Positions 44,832 through 57,500 of a stretch of DNA of 64,000 nucleotides are shown here, one piece after another. Position numbers and translations under genes: made by a program. The stretch spans positions 1,550,001 through 1,614,000 of the forward strand of contig OZ017749.1 of NCBI GenBank assembly GCA_963969365.1. The letters run 5' to 3'. The DNA comes from Asterochloris sp. CNOR1 (taxonomy: Eukaryota > Chlorophyta > Trebouxiophyceae > Trebouxiales > Trebouxiaceae). The notes beneath the pieces were generated by a model, which was given only the letters and a program-made list of their open reading frames with translations, did no database searches and was not told the DNA's origin. Position 1 is the stretch's first letter, and each line of letters opens with the position of its first letter.

Positions 44832-47524
44832 TTAGTTCTTCTTGGCAGGCTTGTGCTCAGCAGCGATTTTGGCCAGAGGGGTACCCTTCAGCAGGAAAAG
44901 GCGGGCAGCTCGCTGCTCCAGCCGACCACCACACTTCAGGCCCAGCCTCTGCAGCTCGGCCTTAAGCACATCTAGCCCCAGGGACTCCAGCTCCTGGGCG
45001 CTGCCAAAGGCATTTAGGTCCACATGTTTGTGCTCTGCTGCTGGGTCTTCTGGCGGCTGCGCCACAGCAGGCTGCTTGACAGCGGCGGCTGCAGCAGGCA
45101 GGCTGGCCACATTCGCTGCAGCTGCTGCGCTCAGACCTGTGGGGCTGGCTAATGCAGCTGCAGCAGAGCTGGCCCCAGCCCCGGGACCAGCGTCCTGTTC
45201 GGACCTGTCACTGCCAGTGCTGACTGCCGGAGCAGAGGGCGACCTGGCAGCTGGGGCTTTGGGAGCCTGGGATTCAGGGGCCTGCGCGTCAGGAGCCTCC
45301 CCGCCAGCATCCTCAAACTCAATCTCAGAATCTGAGCTGTCAGTGGAGCTGCCGTCGTCCATACCCATGAAGTGACCACGCTTAGCGGGTGCACCCCCAG
45401 CTGGTGCATCCTTGCGCTTGCGGTCTCCCAGGGGCAGCTGCTCGTGCAGGCTGCTCAGCGCGGCCTCCACGGCTGCCTCCACACGAGCAATGGCCTCCTG
45501 CTTCTCTGCTCTCACAGCCTCTGTGTCAACCTGCATCATCAAGAGATAGGTGGTGATGGAGGCAACAGTTGTAGCATTCGTGCTCCTGCCCTCCTTCCTC
45601 AGCTCGGCGTCCATGGTCGCTGCAAGAAAGGTTCTGATCACTTGAGCACTTCTGCCACCACAGTGCTTCAGCTTCGATGACTTTGGGACAGAGAGGCCGG
45701 CCAGTGAGCAAGTACTGCTGAGAACAAACAGAAGCACAGCTGTCAGACCCTGAGATTTCAGCACCAAGGGCAGGCCGTTGGCTGACCTACCAGGCTTGCA
45801 GAGGGCAGCAGCCCGATACCCTGACATTCTGTCATGATCACTGTGCATTCAGGCAGCAAAGGTTCCTGGCCCTAATGCAGCCTGCAGCATGACCTCTGCT
45901 TCACACTTGCATGCTGTTTTGGCAAAGCACTGCTTGGGGGCCTGTCTTACCCCTGGAGTTGGCATGCTGCAGCCAAGCCACGTCAGGGTGCACACCTGAG
46001 CATGCCTTTCGCTGGTTCAGGTGCCATCCCTGCAAGGGAAATGAACCCGCCAACACACAGCAAGTTGCACATCTGAGACCGATTCTTCAAAGCAGCAGCC
46101 CTCCTGCACTTCCTCCACACAGCTGAGCCGCCACACAAAGCACGTTTCAAGCGCAGTCATCAAAACGCAACCCACTCCTTGGACCCTGCAGCGAAGCCCA
46201 CGCACCAAAACCCCTACTCTGTCACTGCAGCTCAATTCTGCTCCTTGTGAGATCAATCATGCAAGCAGTTACTGCACCTTCCAAACTGCAGCTAGCCACC
46301 ACACTATTCACGCCATCATCAGAAAGCAGCCCACTCCTCTGAGCAGCTAAGCCTGCTGACCTCTTGACATCCTTCTCCGGTGCTGCAGCCATCTTTAGCT
46401 GGACCCTTCTGGCATTACCCAAGCAAGTGGATGCTGCAGCTGAGCTTACAACGCACACTTGATGCTTGTCCAGGGCTGAAGCCCTGCCCTTCACACTTCC
46501 AGCAGGCAGATGCTGCAGCTGAGCAGCAGCAAACATCACACCTGAGCGCATTTCTCCAAGGCTGCAGCCCTCTCTTGTTCCTTTTGATGCTTAAGGGCAA
46601 TCTTTTCAAGCTCCCGCTCCCCGGCCTCAGCGGCCCACTCCGCCAGCTTCTTCTCTGCACTGGAGTGCCGGACACGTCGCCCCAACAGGTCCTGCAGCAG
46701 GTTTTGATATACCGCTCAGACATGCCAACATCTTCTCTGCGATTGCATGGCACGCCCTGTGCCCCTGAGCAGTGTGCCGAGTCTAGCGCCACAGCAGGTC
46801 CTGCAGCAGGCACCCACTGCTGCACTGTGGCCCCTTTCTCAGGATGGCTTGGGCCCCAGGCACCAAGGCAAAGTCCTGCAGAGCAACTGGGGCTGTGTAA
46901 TTAGTGACACTTGGGCGGCTTGCCAATGCTATGGGTCCTTGGCTGAGACTCTTTGATAAGACAAAAGGTAGAGGGTCCACGCAGAGGCCTTTGAGCCCAG
47001 AGACAGCAAGGTCCCACAGCAGGGCCGGGCACAAAGTGCACTCCATCTTTTCGAGCTGCTGTGGTGTATCAGGGCTGATTTGTCCTGCCTGCTTGGTTGT
47101 GGGCAGCTCTGATGACCAGCTGGACTACTGCTGGTCAATTGGATGGGTCAGTGCTCACCCGGCAGGCATCAGTGTTGCCAGACTGGATAGCTCTGCCAGC
47201 GCCACGCAGCAAAGATCCGAAGCCTCCCTTGCCTCCGCACAGGCGCAGCGACAGCCTGATTGTGGCCTCTGAGGTGATCCCACAGCTGCTGAGCGGTCTG
47301 TGTCCATGCAGCAGCTTGCCAGCGTAAGTGAGAATCTGCTCATCAGCTGGGATGCTGGTCCTGGCCTGCAGATGCATGGGAGCATGTTACCTGGTGCACC
47401 TGGATGAGTGGCGTAGCCTGCAGAGGTCGAAAGTCACCTGAACAGCCTGCCTTAAGGTGTCCACGTGATCGTCATTTTGAAGTTCCAATGCCACCGGCCT
47501 CTGCCATTGCAAGAAGATTTGCAT
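44832..47524 (-). CDS. SDE2: SDE2-like splicing/genome-stability factor with N-terminal ubiquitin-like domain
   Basis: Exons 47438-47524 (ATG), 47159-47365, 46542-46691 and 44832-45530 (stop TAA) close in phase and give 380 residues. The ubiquitin-like domain starts [16 protein letters not shown] and ends LRLCGG, followed by [13 protein letters not shown]; the GG~KGG junction (residues 73-75) is the site where SDE2 precursors are cleaved to the active Lys-starting form (family knowledge). Next come [20 protein letters not shown] and a Glu/Lys coiled coil, an acidic and Ala/Pro-rich middle, and the C-terminal SDE2 SAP-like domain ([20 protein letters not shown], then [20 protein letters not shown]). 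SDE2 acts in the spliceosome on selected introns. The long last intron (45531-46541) and the second one hold decayed copies of exon 3. Its start lies 90 bp from the GrpE start on the other strand. Confidence 0.85.
46774..46806 (-). pseudogene. Decayed copy of the 5' edge of SDE2 exon 3
   Basis: The minus strand reads CTGCAG then codons for DLLWR-stop-TRH, matching CTGCAG plus DLLGRRVRH of the true exon at 46691. It lies about 109 bp upstream of that exon in the transcript. Confidence 0.65.
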
Positions 47525-47614
47525 GCTGAGCAGAAGCTGGCGTCGCAGTCCGCAGGAGGTCTCCCCAGAACCTTCTTTGTCACTTTGTCTTCTAGCTTGA
47601 CCACCAAAATACAA
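47525..47614. promoter_or_regulatory. Shared divergent promoter region of SDE2 and GrpE
   Basis: The two start codons point away from each other and are only 90 bp apart, so both 5' UTRs and the core promoter must lie in or across this stretch. No TATA box is evident. A TCTTCTTTGTCACTTTGTCT-type pyrimidine-rich stretch lies near the GrpE side. Confidence 0.65.
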
Positions 47615-50600
47615 ATGACCACCATGCATGTCCCTGCTGCAAGCAGTGCTCTGCAGCCAGTGTCACCATGCAGATGCGGTCGTCTGCCAGTTAGGCAATT
47701 CGCAGTCAGCAGATCCAGGACCAGCCATGGCTTCCACGCTAGGCCAAGAGTCGAGAGAGCAGCACACAGCAGGAGATTGTCTCCCTGCCTGGCTGCCCGC
47801 AACAATGAGAAGGTCTGTGACAATGCATGCCGGCCTCTCCCTGGTGATGAAAGCAACGCCGTGCTCTACAATGTCGGCTGGCAGCCCTTGAGGCATGCCT
47901 GGTGATCTGCAGCAGGCTTCTGGACGCAAGCAGGAGGATGACCCAGAAGAAGAGGTCCCTCCGGATGCAGCAGCCTCCCCCGGGTGTGTGCCACTTGTTT
48001 GGCTACTCTGTTGGCTGCAGCCGCTGTGCTCCCCTTTTCTGAATACAACGCTGCACCTTCTTCGAGCTGCATCAGGCCCTCAAACATGAACCAGACAGCA
48101 TGCAGACCACTTGGCTGACTCTTCTGCAGCAGAGTCTCCTTCAGGTTGTGCAGCCATCATGCATGCGCCCTTGTCTGTAGCAGAGCTGTCGCATCTTCGA
48201 TGTGATGCTGTGCAGCCTGCTGCAAGTCTTTGCCATCAGCAACAACATGGTCACCTTTGCAGGGCAGCAGCAGAGGCAGCTGCAGAGGCAGGGGGCAGCG
48301 GCCAGGATGCTGGCAGCATGCCAACTTTCTCACAGCTAGTGCAGCAAGCCAGGGACGCTGCCTCAGGGTCAGATGCAGAAGCATCACTGGTGAGCTGCTC
48401 CTTCGGATTGCTGCCTCAGGTTTGAGATGCTAGCAGAGACTTTGTAGGCATGTGATCCCCCACCTCCAGGTTAGATGCGGAGGTGCCACCTGCGTGCTTG
48501 TGTGGCCGGCTGGTCCCCACACGTAGTAGCCTCGATGTCACCTGCAGAGGGACCACTGACAATGTTGTGTGGGGTTGCTGCACTTCTGAGCCCTCATAGT
48601 TGCAACCTCAGGATTAGCTGCATACGCATTGTTGGTGAGCGGAGCTTGCTCAACCTGAGGACAATGCATGAGACTGTCACGGCTGTGGATTGAGGCTACT
48701 GCGTCTGCGCCCGCATGGGCCGCTGCAGCCGCTCTCTTCCTTGGTGTATGAGCAACTGCCCATGGCCATTCCAGGCGGTAAGAAGCATATCTGGCAGGCC
48801 CTTGAGAGCAAAGCTGGCCTCTGTCTGCCCTACCTAGATGTGCAGGCGGATCCACCATAACCAACTGCTTCCTGCCATGCAGGCTGGGGTGCTGTCTGAC
48901 ATTGAGAGCGAGTTTGCCGGCATGGCAGCGCAGCTGGCAGAGTCTGACACACAGGCAGTTGCCCGGGAGGCTGCCGTGCGGGTCTCCAAGGAGCAGTGGA
49001 TCCGCCTCAATGCGGACTTTGATAACTTCAGGAAGCGCACGGTGCGAGCTGCAGTCTTAGAGTGGCAAATGCCGGTCAAGGTTCCTGCCTGGGTTTCAAT
49101 GCGGCCTGCAGTATGCGTTTTTGAACCCATGAGGCCAGTCTGGTGCATGCTAGGAGTCAGTGCTGTTGCAGGCATGCCAGCCATAATGCAATCATTGTCC
49201 GGCTCCTGTGTGTTGCCATGGTGAAATGAAGGCATGCTCTCAAGACTCCAGCACATGCTGTCTTTCATGCCACAGGGCCCCTCTCGAGGGAGCAGTCCTG
49301 TGCTCCCCGTGGCTCAGCAATCTTCCTGGGCGCTTGCAGGCGAACGAAAAGCTGAGCTTGAAGGCAGCAGCTACCGGGGACGTGCTCAAGCAGCTCATAC
49401 CCCTTATCGACAACTTTGAGGCGGCCAAGAACTCTGTCAAGACAGAGAACGAAGGCGAGGAGCGGGTGGCTGGAGCATACCTTGTGAGTCTGAATTGCTT
49501 GTTGACAGGGACAACTGCTGCACATGTATGAGCTGCCCCTGGCAACCCTGTCAAGATAGAGAACAGGCAGAGACTGGCAGGAGGCTACCCTTATGAATAC
49601 AGTTTGGCTGCTCGTTGGCGGGGCAGGGGGCACCTGCACATGTGACCAGGAGCTGCTGTGAGTTTCAATCACAGGGCTGATGAACGCAAAGCTGTGCACC
49701 ACCTGCTACATGCCCCAGCAGCACAGTGCGCCCTTGTGGGCCAATGTTTCCATGGGCTGCTGCATGCCCCAGCAAGGCAGCAATCCACTCTCCCAAGGAC
49801 CAGCTCTGTATTGCAAGCTGAATTGGTGCATGGTGCATCTCGTGCTGGGGCAACTGGTGCGAAGTCCTGCCTGGCCGCTGCATCAGCCTACACATGAAGG
49901 CCCCAATCCGCTTGGCAATCCCGAGTGGCCCCATCTGCTTGCTGAGGATGCATGATACAGCCAGATGCTGGGCTTGGGGAGTGGCGTGTTTGGCAGACAC
50001 TGTTATGGCTCAGCAGGTGCTGCCCTGTGCCCCTGCTCCATGCACCTCTGGTAGTGACATCCACTCCCCTGCTGCCCATGCAGAGCAGGGAAGCAAATCT
50101 TAGACTGAGAGCACCCTCATGTTGCTGTGGACCTGCCTCCAGTGCTTCTGGGGCTTTTACCTCCTTGGCCCCCTGCAGTGCTCATGTTGCATTCCCAACA
50201 GGCACATTCCTATGCACTCACACAGTGAAGATCCCTGGGGATGCGGGCCATGGCCTTTCATATCTGCAAAAATGTTGCCTGTGGTCGGGGAAAATTTTTG
50301 ACTAACCAGGCATACATCTGTCCTCTACAGAGCCTTTACAAGCAGATGGTGGAGATCTTTAGGACTCTGGGCGTGGATGCGGTGCCAGGTGTGGGGCAGC
50401 CCTTTGACCCCAACTTTCACGACGCAGTGATGCGGGAGCAGAACGATGATGTCCCGGATGGCACGGTGCTCCAGGAGTTCAGGAAGGGGTTCAGGCACGG
50501 TGACAAGCTGCTGCGGCCAGCCATGGTGAAGGTGAGGGACTTCTCATGCTCTCAGCTTAAGCAGGCAGTGGGTCTGGCCTGGCAGGGTCTGTCAATGACT

Positions 50601-51001
50601 CTCTGGGACCATGACGACACAGCAGATCATGCTCAGGCTGTCAGGAAACACATAGGCAGTTTCCCTCACAGCCTGGCAGGGGTCCAGACTGCACAGTGGG
50701 CGCCGCGCCGTGACGCCCGCCTCAGGTGGTGTGGGCTGGCCTGGCAGGAGGTGTAGCTTTTACACAGCTGAGAAGGGTCGCTGTGTACTGCTGAGGCCTG
50801 CCAGCATCACTGTGTGGGGCTGTTGGGAGGAGATGGAGCCGCATTTAGAAGCTCTCCAGACGTTGCAGTCGTGCTGTGCTTGCTGCACTTTCGCCACTCT
50901 GGCTGCTGGGTGTGCAGGTGTCTTTCAGCGATGGGCCAGATGCTAGCAACGGCAGCGCAGGGGCAGAAGCCACTCAGAGTGTCGATGTAAATGTGGAGTG
51001 A
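47615..51001 (+). CDS. GRPE: GrpE-type co-chaperone, plastid-targeted
   Basis: Seven exons close in phase (327 residues): 47615-47812, 47913-47983, 48263-48389, 48883-49041, 49340-49483, 50331-50531 and 50918-51001 (stop TGA). The first exon is a typical transit peptide (MTTMHVPAASSALQPVSPCR, Arg/Ser-rich, no acidic residues for about 50 residues). Then an acidic linker (EDDPEEEVPPDAAASPG), the coiled coil and GrpE core: VRVSKEQWIRLNADFDNFRK, DVLKQLIPLIDNFEAAKNSV, VEIFRTLGVDAVPGVGQPFD, FHDAVMREQNDDVPDGTVLQ, FRKGFRHGDKLLRPAMVKV. These are the GrpE signature. It is the nucleotide exchange factor of plastid Hsp70 (mitochondrion not excluded). The short tail exon (SFSDGPDASNGSAG) is unstructured. 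Introns 3 and 5 contain decayed copies of the neighbouring exons. ATG 47624 is an alternative start. Confidence 0.9.
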
Positions 51002-51588
51002 TGTGCGGCCATATGCAACTAGAAGGCGGCTTCTTGTGGCAGGCCTTCTTGCAACAGTGCTGGTGTCCACTCTGCAAGTTGCTCGTTTAGCATCTTGAGT
51101 GATCGCACACTGCCTGAGCTTGTCCTCAACAGTGTGCCTGTTGCAACATGCATCACTTGCTGCATGAATTCTAAGGGCCTGCCATCTGAAAAGATTCCTA
51201 ACGCTGAAGAGCTGCATAGGCTGAGCAGGTCTGATGCTAGAGTGGATTACATTTGAAACTTTGGTCATCAGATGAAATCTGGCCCTCACATCTGCTGAAG
51301 CTCAGGAAATGCTCAAGCGTTCTTGGAGTCAATGCAAGGAAGAACAGCTAGATAACGTGTCACATTGAGGGGGTCCAGACAGCTTGCCTGCATGGCCTCA
51401 AGTACAGCTGAAGCAGGACTCTCAGGGGTCATTGTTGCTCTGCTGTGGCCTCAGAGGCACTATCCTGGCAGCATCAGTCACAGCGCACACCAGCACATCT
51501 GAGCAATAGCAAGAAGATGACTGAAATGGGACATGCACACGCATGTTGGACTGCAAGGCAGGCGGGGATGAGATGGGACAGATGCTGC
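51002..51588. other. Convergent 3' flanks of GrpE and the inositol transporter
   Basis: About 590 bp between the two stops. Minus and + frames are short and featureless. No repeat or RNA gene seen. Confidence 0.5.
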
Positions 51589-54500
51589 TCAGGCATCAGC
51601 CCCCGGTGGTCCGGTACCTCCAGCAGGTGCTTTGCTCCCCACCCTTGCCCGGAAGAGTTGTTGGACCTCCTCCAGGCTCAGCCCTGCAGGCGGCACCAGC
51701 TCAAAAGCCCATTCAGGATGCCAGGCCCTACCATACTGGCTGGCGTGCTGGCAGCTCACGCCTGCAAGCCAGATGGCCAGACCTTGCCATTTGTTGAGTT
51801 GACAGGCACCATCAGCTGCAGGGAATTCTGGCAGGAGCACAATAGACATCCCCAGCTTGCCTTTGATGCTGGAGCTAGACAGAGTTTGTCCGCCTTGCCC
51901 TGGAATGCCTTCAGATGTTGCTTGGTGCCTCAATGAGACTGCCATGGCAGCGTCACCCTGAGACATTGCCCATGAGAGATCTGCCTGCTGTCTGAATGGG
52001 CCATTTGTGTCAGGCATACCGCATAAGTGAAAATGCTGGGCCCACCGTTGGTCTCTGGCAGGCTGTGGAACACCCACAGCAGCGCACCCAGACTGACAGC
52101 TGTATACATCCAGAAGGTCCCAGAGCCGCCCAGGTGCTGGGTCAGCACCAGGAACGTCTGGCTCACAATGGCGTTGGCCAGCCAGTTGGCTGTTGCTGCT
52201 GCTCCGCTGGCGAGGCCTCGCACCTGCAGAGGTCTATGGTTTCGGGTTTGTTGCAACAACTGTGGAACAGGCAGCAGGTGGTGGCTGCAGCTGGCAACCC
52301 AACTTCTATTGACAGATCAGACCTGAGTTCTCTGGCAACCCACATGCAGAAGTCGTACAAGTGGTAGCTACAGCTGGCAGGATCGGCAGCAGATGCTGGC
52401 TGTGCTTTTTGCGCCGCTGAGCGCAGCTCAGGATTGCCACCTAGCTGCAACCTTAATAGGTGGATACATTGCAATGCGGCTGTCCGCCGCGCTTCACTGT
52501 TGAATCTTGATTTGCTGGTGCCAAGCATGCGGCACAGTGCAGGCTGCTGGCAGGTGATCCACCTGAGAGGGGTAGATCTCTGCATTCACTGCCCAGGGCA
52601 CTGGGCCCACCCCCGGCGAGAATGCTGCCAGGTACAGCAGCAGGCTGCCCAGAACCATGCCCACGTAGCCGCTGGGGCAGCCAACACTGTAGGCCTGCAG
52701 CGCTGGCTCAGCAGCTGGGCAGGCGTCTGTGGCCAGCATGCACACGCCCGCCCCCAAGTCGCCTGTGACTGGCCCACAGAAGGTGCAGCCCTGCATGCAG
52801 GCGCCAGGCAGCGTGTCCACGTGCCTCCACAACATGCAGCCCCGCAGGCAAGTAGCAGGCCAGCACATAGATGTCCGCTTCCGAATTGTTTGCGGTGGGC
52901 ACGCAGCAGGTGGAGGCCTGCAGGCAGTCACCTGGCAGTGGGCAAGGCTTGCTGCTGCCTCGTCTGCGGCTGGCCTGTGCAAGGTGCAGCAGAGAGGCAG
53001 GCAGCAGGCGTGGCAGCCCCTCAGATGGTGCAGCAAATCAGTGCCATGCAGCTGCAGTCGTGCATGCCGGTGAAGTCAACAATGTTGCATGCTATCAGGC
53101 AGAGGCAGTGACTACTGGAACTGCAATCTGGGTCATGCAGTGCTGCCATGGTTGTATGTAGACTGTGCAGCGCTTGCAGGCCTCCATTCAGGTCAGCACT
53201 TGAAACACAGGCGCTGCTCAGGTGGCAGCAGGCAAGCCCACACATGGTGAAATGCGTCTGCTTTGGACACATGGCACAGGCACGCCTCCTGAGCCTTGGG
53301 CAGAGCACCCACCCTGTGCAGGCATGCCATGCAGTCCAGCACATCCGTGGCAGGACAGGTTGCTGCGGGGGAGGCAGGCGCCACCTGCGGAGAATCCCCC
53401 TCTGCCAGGTGGAAGGCCAGACCCAGCACAGCCAGGGCACCAGACACACAGGCCAGGCTGGCCAGCAGGAGCTTCCTGCAGCAGCATGGCAGCACTGCTC
53501 AGCAGCCTGCTGGGGCAGCACACTGCAGGGGCAACACACACGTGCCGTCTGGAGGGGCGCAGGCTCCTGCTGGGTGGCTTGCGCAGTCATGCCTGCTGCA
53601 GTGGGACTAATTCTTGCAAGCCACGTCCAGCTCTGCACTGCAGCTTTGGGCAGGCGAACACAGGTAATGCAGGATGGTGCCCCAGCAAGGCCTGCACAGC
53701 AAAGGCGGGCAGGCTGACTGGCCGCAAATGTCGTTTCATCATTGGCTGATGCTTCACAAACGGCTGTGTCGGGACAGTGATGTTGTGGTGCCTCCCATCG
53801 CCCTATGCAGCATGTACAAAGCAAGGAGAGCACATGAAACAATACAGCGCATCATGCAATCATGCCAGAGGTCCCCAGTCCCTCAGTCCCCCCCCCACCC
53901 CCAGTCCCCCCACCTGCGCCCCATGCGGTCAATGCTCCACATGCCTGCCAGCGTGCCCACTGCATTGACCCCTGCCGGCAGCATGGCCACCAACAGGGCA
54001 GTGCGCTTGTCACGAAACCCTGCCAGCTCCAGAATGGCAGGGGTGAAGTACCTGCAGCCCCATGCAGTCCCTGTGAAGACGTATTGTATGCTTTCCAAGC
54101 TGCAATGCGCTTGTAGCCTCAGACAGACACCCTGACATCGCTGCCTGCAGGTGTGTGCTCAAGACGCATGGGACACCAAAGGCTTGTACCAAAAGAAGAG
54201 TGAAGGCAACATCCATGGGGACTGCCTTGCGCTGTGCCAGCCTCACTGCAGCCTCATGTGAGCTCACATGATTGTGTTGATTCCCACCAGCTGTTGCAGA
54301 ATTTGGAGGCCAATGCCTGCAGCAGCAAGTTACATGAAGGCTCAGGAATTGACGGACTTGTCATGAAGGCCTGCCAGCATTTGTGGTCGAGCACAGCCAT
54401 AAGCATGGCCTAAGTGGCTTGGCAGGCTGAGAGCCAGCTGTGCCTTCCCGCAGGCTGCGCCCCTCCCCAACCGCAGCCCTGCCCGGGCGTCGTTGCTGCC

Positions 54501-57500
54501 ACAGGCCCATCATACATTGACAAACCACTTGCCCACAGCTGCAGCTTGGTCTGGACCTCAGGCTGTCGCAGCTTCAGCGCAGATGCACCAGCCCCTCTCA
54601 CCCAGCCTCAGCTCTGCCTGCACCTCAGGCTCCTGCAGCAGGGCTGCCAGCGCCTGCCGAGGCTGGGCCTTCTCAGCGCGTGTCAGCTCGCCGAGGTCTG
54701 TCACATCTGCATCAGCCTCCTCCGGTCGCCGCAGAGAGCGCAGGACTGCCTGAGCCTGCTCCAGCTGCCCATGAGCCGCCAACCACCTGCAGGCAGGCAG
54801 GCAGGGCAGAAAAGTGTGAGAGGCATGCACCAATTCTCAGTCCACACAGCCGCCCAATCCTGCCAGACGACGAGCTGCCGCCATGCAGGGGTGAAGAACA
54901 TGGGTGTGGGCCCGCACAGCACAGCCTGCCCATGGCCTGTCAATATTGAAGGCAAGCAAGGAGTTGCACAGTGCAGGCCTGCCCTGCTCAAGTAGGGGTT
55001 CAGCCAGCCACCTCCTGAGCATGCCAGATGCAGCATATGCTGAAGAGGCCCCTCCACCAAAGCTTAGAGGCACACGGCCCTCCTGGTCATGCAGGCACTG
55101 ATGTCGCCATCTGCAGCAATCCCATGGGCTTCATGAAGACAAAGGAGGTTGTGCATTTGTTTGCGGAGCCAGGCTTGGCTGAAACAAGGCCTACCTTGGG
55201 GATTCTGGCAGGAACAGCAGGCCTGCGGCCTGAAGCACTGCTGGCACAGCCGCCACGCCCAGCATCCACCTGCAGCGGGCACACGCCGATGAGGCAGGCA
55301 GAGGAGAGTCTCAGCTGGCATTCAACACGAGTCTGCAGACCAATGCAGCGCTTTTGAGCAGCCTTGGCCCATGGTGTGGCATGCTTGCCGTTATCACTGG
55401 CTTGCATGCATCTGATGTGCACTAAAGGACTGGCAGAACAGTGTGACATGGCTGGAACGCGCTCACTGAAGAGGTTCTCAGATGAAGGCAGGTCCTATTT
55501 ATCGTGAGCTGCAGACCAGCAACGGCTGAGATTGCCCTGCAGCTGCGCCTGAGTTCCATCACAGTAAGGTCAGGCAGCCCGCAGGACTTCATTCCTCTGG
55601 TGCCAGCTGGGACCAGCACAAGACCAGGCTGTGTGGATGGCTCACAGCCATGTGTCCGGCAGGTGCATGCACGGTGCACATGTCCCTCCTGGGTCCACCA
55701 GCAGGGGGGTCGAGACCAGCTGGCATGTACATGCAGTCATGCAGGCTCTGCTAGGAAGGCCGCGCCCCGTAACAAGCACTGTGAGCATCCCTGCAAAGTG
55801 CAGGGGCACACACAGGCACAGAACTGCCGGCAGACAGGTGACAGGCCTCTCACCGCCAGTTGCCGGGTAGGAAGGTGCACAGCCAGTCCACCAGGTACGC
55901 AGAGAATTGCCCCATGGTGATCATCAGAACATTGAGGGTGACTAGCGTGGCACGCACACTTTTTCCAGCAGACTCAGCAATATAGACTGGCACCGTAACG
56001 CTGGCCAGGCCCACGCCCAGCCCGACCAGGGCTCGCCCTGCAGGCATTTAACGGGAAAGGGGTCACCTGCCTGGTGGATCGGTGCCAGGCTGCGGCAGAA
56101 AGGTCCAGCAAGGCACATGGTGGCCGCATTGCATGCAAACTTGGTTGCCGAGTGGCCTGCCCTCCAGCTGCAGGATAAGCAGGACTGGACAATTAAGGCA
56201 CAAGGAGTCCGCCCTGCAGGAGGGAGCAGCAACAGTCCAGAGCCTGTGTGAGCCATCCAAGGGGCGCCCAAGTTTGACTCAGTCGGGCTGTGGCACTGTG
56301 CAACGTTGATGCAGCTCCTTCTGGTCCAGCAAACAAGCAAGTTCATGTGATATAGTAAAGGTAGAAGCACCAGGGAGTGGCACACAAGTTGGGCTGATAG
56401 AGCGACAGCCTGAGCTGACAAGTGCTTGGTGCTTGTGGGCTGCTGCATTCATAGCATGGTGCATCTGCCTGCCGCAAGTTTGCTGAGCGTGCAGCTCGTG
56501 CAGGCACTGCCAGGTCGAATGTGGCATGCACACAAATGGTTGCAGAGCCGTGATGGCCTCAGGAGAGGCTGCACCTGCTATCAGCTGCCTTGGGGTTCTT
56601 GCAGCGGCCATCAGTCCTGCTCCCAGGGCAAAAAGCACGTCCCCCACCTACAGCCAGGTAGTTGGAGATAGTTGCTGAAGAGGAAACCAGCATTCTTTGC
56701 CCTACTGAAACGCTGTCGCACAAGCACCTGGAGACCTGACAGCTGCGCCAGAGCGGCTGAATGATGTGCAGTGCAGCACAGCCACACCAGGGAATGAGCA
56801 CTTGTATGTCAGGCGGGCCTGGCAGCTGCGCATAGGGCACTTGGGAAGGTCCACGCGACCCCTAAGAGCCCAAGCCACCCTATGAGGCTGTTTACAAGAG
56901 GGCAGTAGCGTGGCCACTAATGAGAGGCAGTTACACAGTCCAACCCGCAGCACATGGCAGGCGCCAGCCCCCAGAAGGAGCACTTGCCTGAGGCAAGCTG
57001 GCATGACACACAGACAAACCCCTCAAGACAGTCTGCAGTACACAGCAGGTGCGGGCTTACACCTCAAGTACCCACAACAGGACAGGCTAACAAGGCAGCC
57101 ACATATTGAAGCGCTCAAGTACCGCACCAGGAGAGCCGTTTTGCGGCCAATGAGGTCACTGATCCAGCCTCCACCCGCAGCCCCCACTGCTGCCCCCACC
57201 ACAGCTGCAGAGACAACGATGCCTTGCAGCCAGTTGAGCCTGCAGGCAGGCAAAGCTCTTGAGACGCTGATGAGGCTTTTGAGAAAGACCAAGCAGGGCG
57301 AGAGGATTGCGTCAGGCCAGCTGATGAGGAGAGAGTAAACTTGAGCATGTCTCAAGGCGCTGGCCAGCCCTTGCTTGCCCGGTACTAACGCAGGGGCCAG
57401 TCCAGGTCTCGCAGATGCTCAATGCAGCTGGTACCACTGCGTCACTTTTGTGAAGCTGGCCAGAGTGAGCATCACACCTTGATGCATCTGCCTTGTATGG

